Source of the DNA: Pelargonium tetragonum
Taxonomy: Eukaryota; Streptophyta; Magnoliopsida; Geraniales; Geraniaceae
DNA length: 64,000 bases
Assembly (NCBI GenBank): GCA_036897445.1
Contig: JAYMTL010000066.1
Location: 1 to 64,000, forward strand
Direction: 5' to 3'
Shown here: positions 60,261 to 64,000 of the stretch, one piece after another
How the letters are laid out: every line of letters begins with the position of its first letter
Position numbering within the stretch: the first letter of the stretch is position 1
Notes under the pieces: model-generated
Told to the model about the DNA's origin: nothing
What the model saw: only the letters and a program-made list of their open reading frames with translations
The model's database searches: none
Program-made: the position numbers and the translations under genes

Positions 60261-61350
60261 GTATAAGACTACTGATAACTTTATTATGAGCTCTGTTGCT
60301 ATACCTGTACTTGTGGCTAAGAGCTTACTTGTCTTACTTAGGTTAACTGATTTACTGACTTGTTCTAGGTTCTTTCTTTGACTTACTTGCTTGGGATTGA
60401 ATCTGGACAGATTCTAGTAAAGTAATACAATGGTTCAGGGTTTGTAAAGCAAGGATCCGATTCTTGAGTTTCGGGGCGGGTATCGTCCAACTTCTTAGCC
60501 CAAACTAGAAACCTCTATCTAAAGGATTTCCTAACCCTAACTAACCTGCTTTGCTTGCCAACTTTCTTGCTTGAGAGTATATTCTTACTTTTCATAGCCT
60601 TTAGTTTCATTTGTCTTTGTTTTTTGATCTTGCTTGACAGTAAGATAGCTCTAGGAAACTCATCAGATTGTTGCTAAGGCTTCATAATTCCATTACTATC
60701 AGTTCTGAAACAAGGATTCTTGGATACACAAGTATAACGTTCGTGCTCTCCCTTCGAAGGTGGTCTGCCTACAATCTATCCAATCAAGTAGATGCAAGGA
60801 CCTCATTGAACCTCGGGAAGTGTTAGTCATGTTTAGGAAAGAAAAAAGAACCTCATAGGGAACTTTGGCAAGCAAGAGACGAAGTTGAATAAAGCGAACA
60901 GCAAGAATGCACTAAACTTCTACCTGGAAGTCAAAGGAAGAGAATAGGTGCTAAGGATAGTAAGAACAGAAGGTAGGTTCACAGGAGTCTTGTATTGAGT
61001 AGAATAGAATAAGCAAATAGGCTGCTTATCTATCTTTTTTCTTTCTCACAACAAGGAAAAGTTATACTGAGACCAAACACTGAGATAGGCTCTAACTGTG
61101 CTGCTAACTTCATTCAAAGTTCTGGATCGGCAAGGTAAGGACTCGGGATGACAGGATACACTATTCTATTGCGGCTTAACTATTAAGAAATGACTGACTT
61201 ATGATAAGGCAACAGTTATCGGTATAAGGACTTAAGGGACTCCGTTTCCATTGAAAGACTCAGTCCGGCAGCTAATCCAGACTAAGCTTGACGTTGACAT
61301 AGGCTGGCAAGAAATAGAGCAAATAATGTACTACTTCTTCAAGGATCGGC

Positions 61351-64000
61351 GAATTCCTTTTGTTTAGGTGTACTTTTAAGCTCAGTATAAAGAAGGGTAC
61401 CTTTAAAATACAAGTATATAGAATAGTGCTTTCTTATCATCTTATCAGAGTCGAAAAGCTTTAATAATAATGGGTTACATACAAAATACAAATAGAAGAA
61501 AATAGGATGCGAATTGAAGACATATGAATTGCAATTGTTTAAACTAACGGATCAGTTAAATTAGAACCCTTGACCAAGTTTTGATGTAACTACTTTCCTT
61601 TGTTATAAATTCTAACTCCTTCAACGTAGAAGAATATAATGTAAAGATTTGTACTTTCCATTATATTCTTAAAAAAGCTGGAACTCGGGTCGATTTCACT
61701 TTATCTAAGAGATTACAAAGAGAGGTACCAACTTTAGTTGGTTCAAAGCATAAGTACACAAGAAATTTCACCGAAATGGTAAAAGTTAGTCAATTCATTT
61801 GTTTACAGATGGAAAGCATAGTCACTCGTGCGATACCATCACCTCATAAGAAGTAAACCAAAAATATCTTTTACCAATTCTTATCCCTTCCTGAAAGAGC
61901 TTCCAACAGAATGCAATTAGCGACTATACATTACTTTGCCTTAGCTACAATCCGGAGCCGGTTTATCCATTAGATAAGAACTTCGTACCTTGCTCTATAC
62001 AAGAACTATACAATTATATGTTCAATGTTCCTAGCTTTACTTTACAAGACCTGGAAGAATTTCTCAACAAAAGGAAATGAACGTAAGATTATCTTAAACT
62101 AAACACCTGTTCCTGTAGAACTCCAGGGAATCCACTCTAGATCTAAAAGGATATTTGCTTTTTATCGGAATGTTTCCCTTACCTCTAAGATTCAGAATCT
62201 TTTGAACTTCTAAATAGTTGCAGAACTAAAGATTATGTATCTATCAAAACGGAAGCCTGTCTTAGAATTCTTTAGCACTGGTTTACACAAAAGGAACTGA
62301 AACCCAAAAAAGATTAGAATCTTTTACCATCAGTAGCTACAATAGAAGAATACCAAAGCTAAAATTCCTAGAGTTTCTTTTTTTCATTATTCATTATTTC
62401 TGTCCCTTTTCCTTTTAATTAAGTAGTAAACTCTATTGACAAGTTTGAGCTTTTTTACAAGCGACAAAGCAATTAAGGTCCTCTCTTAAAGACTAAATAT
62501 CAAGCGCTTCCCAATACATTATCGGATTTTCTATCTAGTTAGGTTGGTTTTAAGGATTGCTGAATTGGTACACCCCTCAATTGACAGGGTTAGTTAGATT
62601 GTTAGGTCCTAAGAAATTTATTAAACACTCTTTGTATACCGAAATTCTAATTACTTGGTTTACAAGTTGGGCACAGTTAGGAAATCCTTAGGTTTTAGAG
62701 TGGGAATACTTAAGGGGAATCCGTATAAAATAAAAGAAACGTCACAATTCCTCCTGCCCATTTATCTATGCTTTAAAAAAAGAGCTGCTTGAATACAAAT
62801 TCTTTTCTTTTAAGCACTGATAGCTTATCTGTTATCAATTGTCGCGTAGATGTTAGAAAAGCTCCAGCTACAACAAAGGAAATAAAAAAGTTCCTTGCAA
62901 AAGAAAGAGAATCCGAATTTTGTTCTTTGTCTTTGCCAGCTATTTAGAATGCAATTCCTTTTCCTTGAGTGTACCAACCAAACTATGTACTACCTTGTTT
63001 AGATAGGATTAGATAGGTATTATAAATATGGAGTGACTTCCTACAGGATATTGTAGAGGGATAGGAATATCAGATGGAAAGTCTCTTTTAGTTTCTCCTA
63101 TCCTAGTAATATAGACTTCAAAAGGAATCTCCAAAAATCGGGTTCTCCTAAGCACTTGGTTTTCTTTATTCCATTAGACATGTCTAAGCTTATATATCCG
63201 ATTGTCCAAAAGTCAGTATAATAGGTCATAAGACTAGCTCTAAAGTCTACGAAAACTAAGCCGCAAAAAAGGGGTTTTATAAAAAGAGTACGGGGTAAAC
63301 TAGTAAGACAGGAAAGGGAGGGCGTGGGGTTTTCCTGGCAGGAGTGGGCTTTCTCGAATTGTGTAACTTATTCCAGGGAGTGAATTTCCCCTTTTCCAGG
63401 TTTCATACTCAATCTACAGTTGGCAAGACACATCTTCATTACGAAGCTAGAACATGAGAACTCAACTAAACTTATTGGTTGGCACTAGACAGACATCGAG
63501 AGTACGTTTATGTACAAAATGTTACTATGGAATTCTACTAACTCTACAAAGGCTAATCCCGATTGTAAATAAAAGAGTTGGCTTATCGCTTTACTTATAG
63601 GAATTTCAACGAGTCTGCGATCCTCGGTCGGGCAAGCTTGGTATCAGGTTCTACAATACAAATAGACACAGAGGAAAGAGAACTTTCAATTGCAAGACTT
63701 AACACTTAGACTGGTCTTTACATGGACAGGTTTTTGGTGAATATAGGTGACTGCTTCTCTTTTTTCTAACTTTGGCGGGAATACCGATAGGATGATTTTT
63801 CACTACTGTAACTGAAAAGCACTTCAAAAGGATCGGCTAATTTCTTAAACATTTTGATAAGCGCAGATAGCACGTAAAGGTCTCAACTATGGTAACTCAA
63901 ATATTATCCAAAACAGGAATTTTTGCGATGTAGGACTCTAGAAACTGAGAATAGTATAGCTTTCTTGTCATTGTTATAAGAGTTGGCAAAGCTCTGACTT
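61351..64000. other. AT-rich spacer, no gene recognised
   Basis: No frame reaches 60 codons and no RNA gene was recognised. One short match to module Q3 lies at 63,073. The window ends in the same kind of sequence. Confidence 0.55.
63073..63105 (+). repeat. Q repeat, module Q3 fragment (partner 38,111)
   Basis: GATGGAAAGTCTCTTTTAGT then TTCTCCTATCC resembles CATGGAAAGTGTCTTTTAGT then GATATTTCGTATG at 38,110. Only the first 20 bases are convincing. Confidence 0.4.

Larger units (their letters stand above)
59600..61350 (+). other. G/T-rich-strand block with Q and R1 copies
   Basis: Strand composition again resembles 35.9-42.0 kb, and the two recognised repeats (Q3 at 59,761, R1 copy 6 at 59,990) are the same families. 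The 81-codon minus-strand frame at 59,909-60,154 lies across R1 and shows no protein features. No gene recognised. Confidence 0.5.

Noticed and set aside
1-64000. Fungal nuclear AT-rich DNA produced by repeat-induced point mutation
   Set aside because: Some 60-base lines show TA excess and CA/TG shortage (for example 33,001-33,060), but others (27,721-27,780, 38,641-38,700, 60,001-60,060) do not, and the trnQ-like sequence points to a plant-type organelle. A full dinucleotide count would settle it.
1-64000. CRISPR arrays, insertion sequences, LTR or other virus-like elements
   Set aside because: No regularly spaced identical repeats, no paired long terminal repeats and no transposase, reverse transcriptase, integrase or capsid-like translation was seen on either strand.

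Overview
The window looks like non-coding DNA from a plant-type organelle, most likely a large land-plant mitochondrial genome. The main evidence is a minus-strand tRNA-Gln-like sequence at 32,944-33,012. It resembles the plant mitochondrial (bacterial-type) trnQ in both acceptor strands, the D-arm framework and the whole T arm. No standard-code open reading frame exceeds about 100 codons in 64 kb, roughly what chance predicts at this base composition (about one third G+C). I recognise no respiratory, ribosomal-protein, rRNA, plastid or nuclear protein gene, so species and even compartment remain inferred. A green-algal organelle or an unusual nuclear AT-rich region is not excluded.

Layout. 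1-14.1 kb: featureless AT-rich spacer with one tRNA-like relic (657-732), a lone T-arm-like hairpin (11,454-11,470), a perfect 2 x 24 bp tandem repeat (3,519-3,566) and two related hairpins. 14.1-15.6 kb: a C-rich-strand block. 15.6-35.9 kb: AT-rich spacer with the trnQ-like sequence, a few inverted repeats and three copies of a small GC-rich element. 35.9-42.0 kb: a G/T-rich block of diverged repeats (families here called R1 and Q) plus two tRNA-like relics at 40.49-40.88 kb. 42.06-44.3 and 48.4-55.9 kb: C-rich blocks that share a second set of diverged repeats (family P) with the 14-15.6 kb block, all in the same orientation. 44.3-48.4 and 55.9-59.6 kb: AT-rich spacer. 59.6-61.35 kb: G/T-rich again, with an R1 and a Q copy. 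61.35-64 kb: spacer with one short Q match.

I see no set of genes working together. The window reads as a gene desert assembled from old, diverging repeats and tRNA relics. The most unusual items are the trnQ-like sequence with a shortened anticodon arm, the R1 repeats whose copies share a short acidic peptide-like stretch, a recurrent GC-rich core (GCGGAGGAAGG) in otherwise AT-rich DNA, and the block-wise switching of strand composition that coincides with the repeat families. Alignments and identities quoted here were made by eye.
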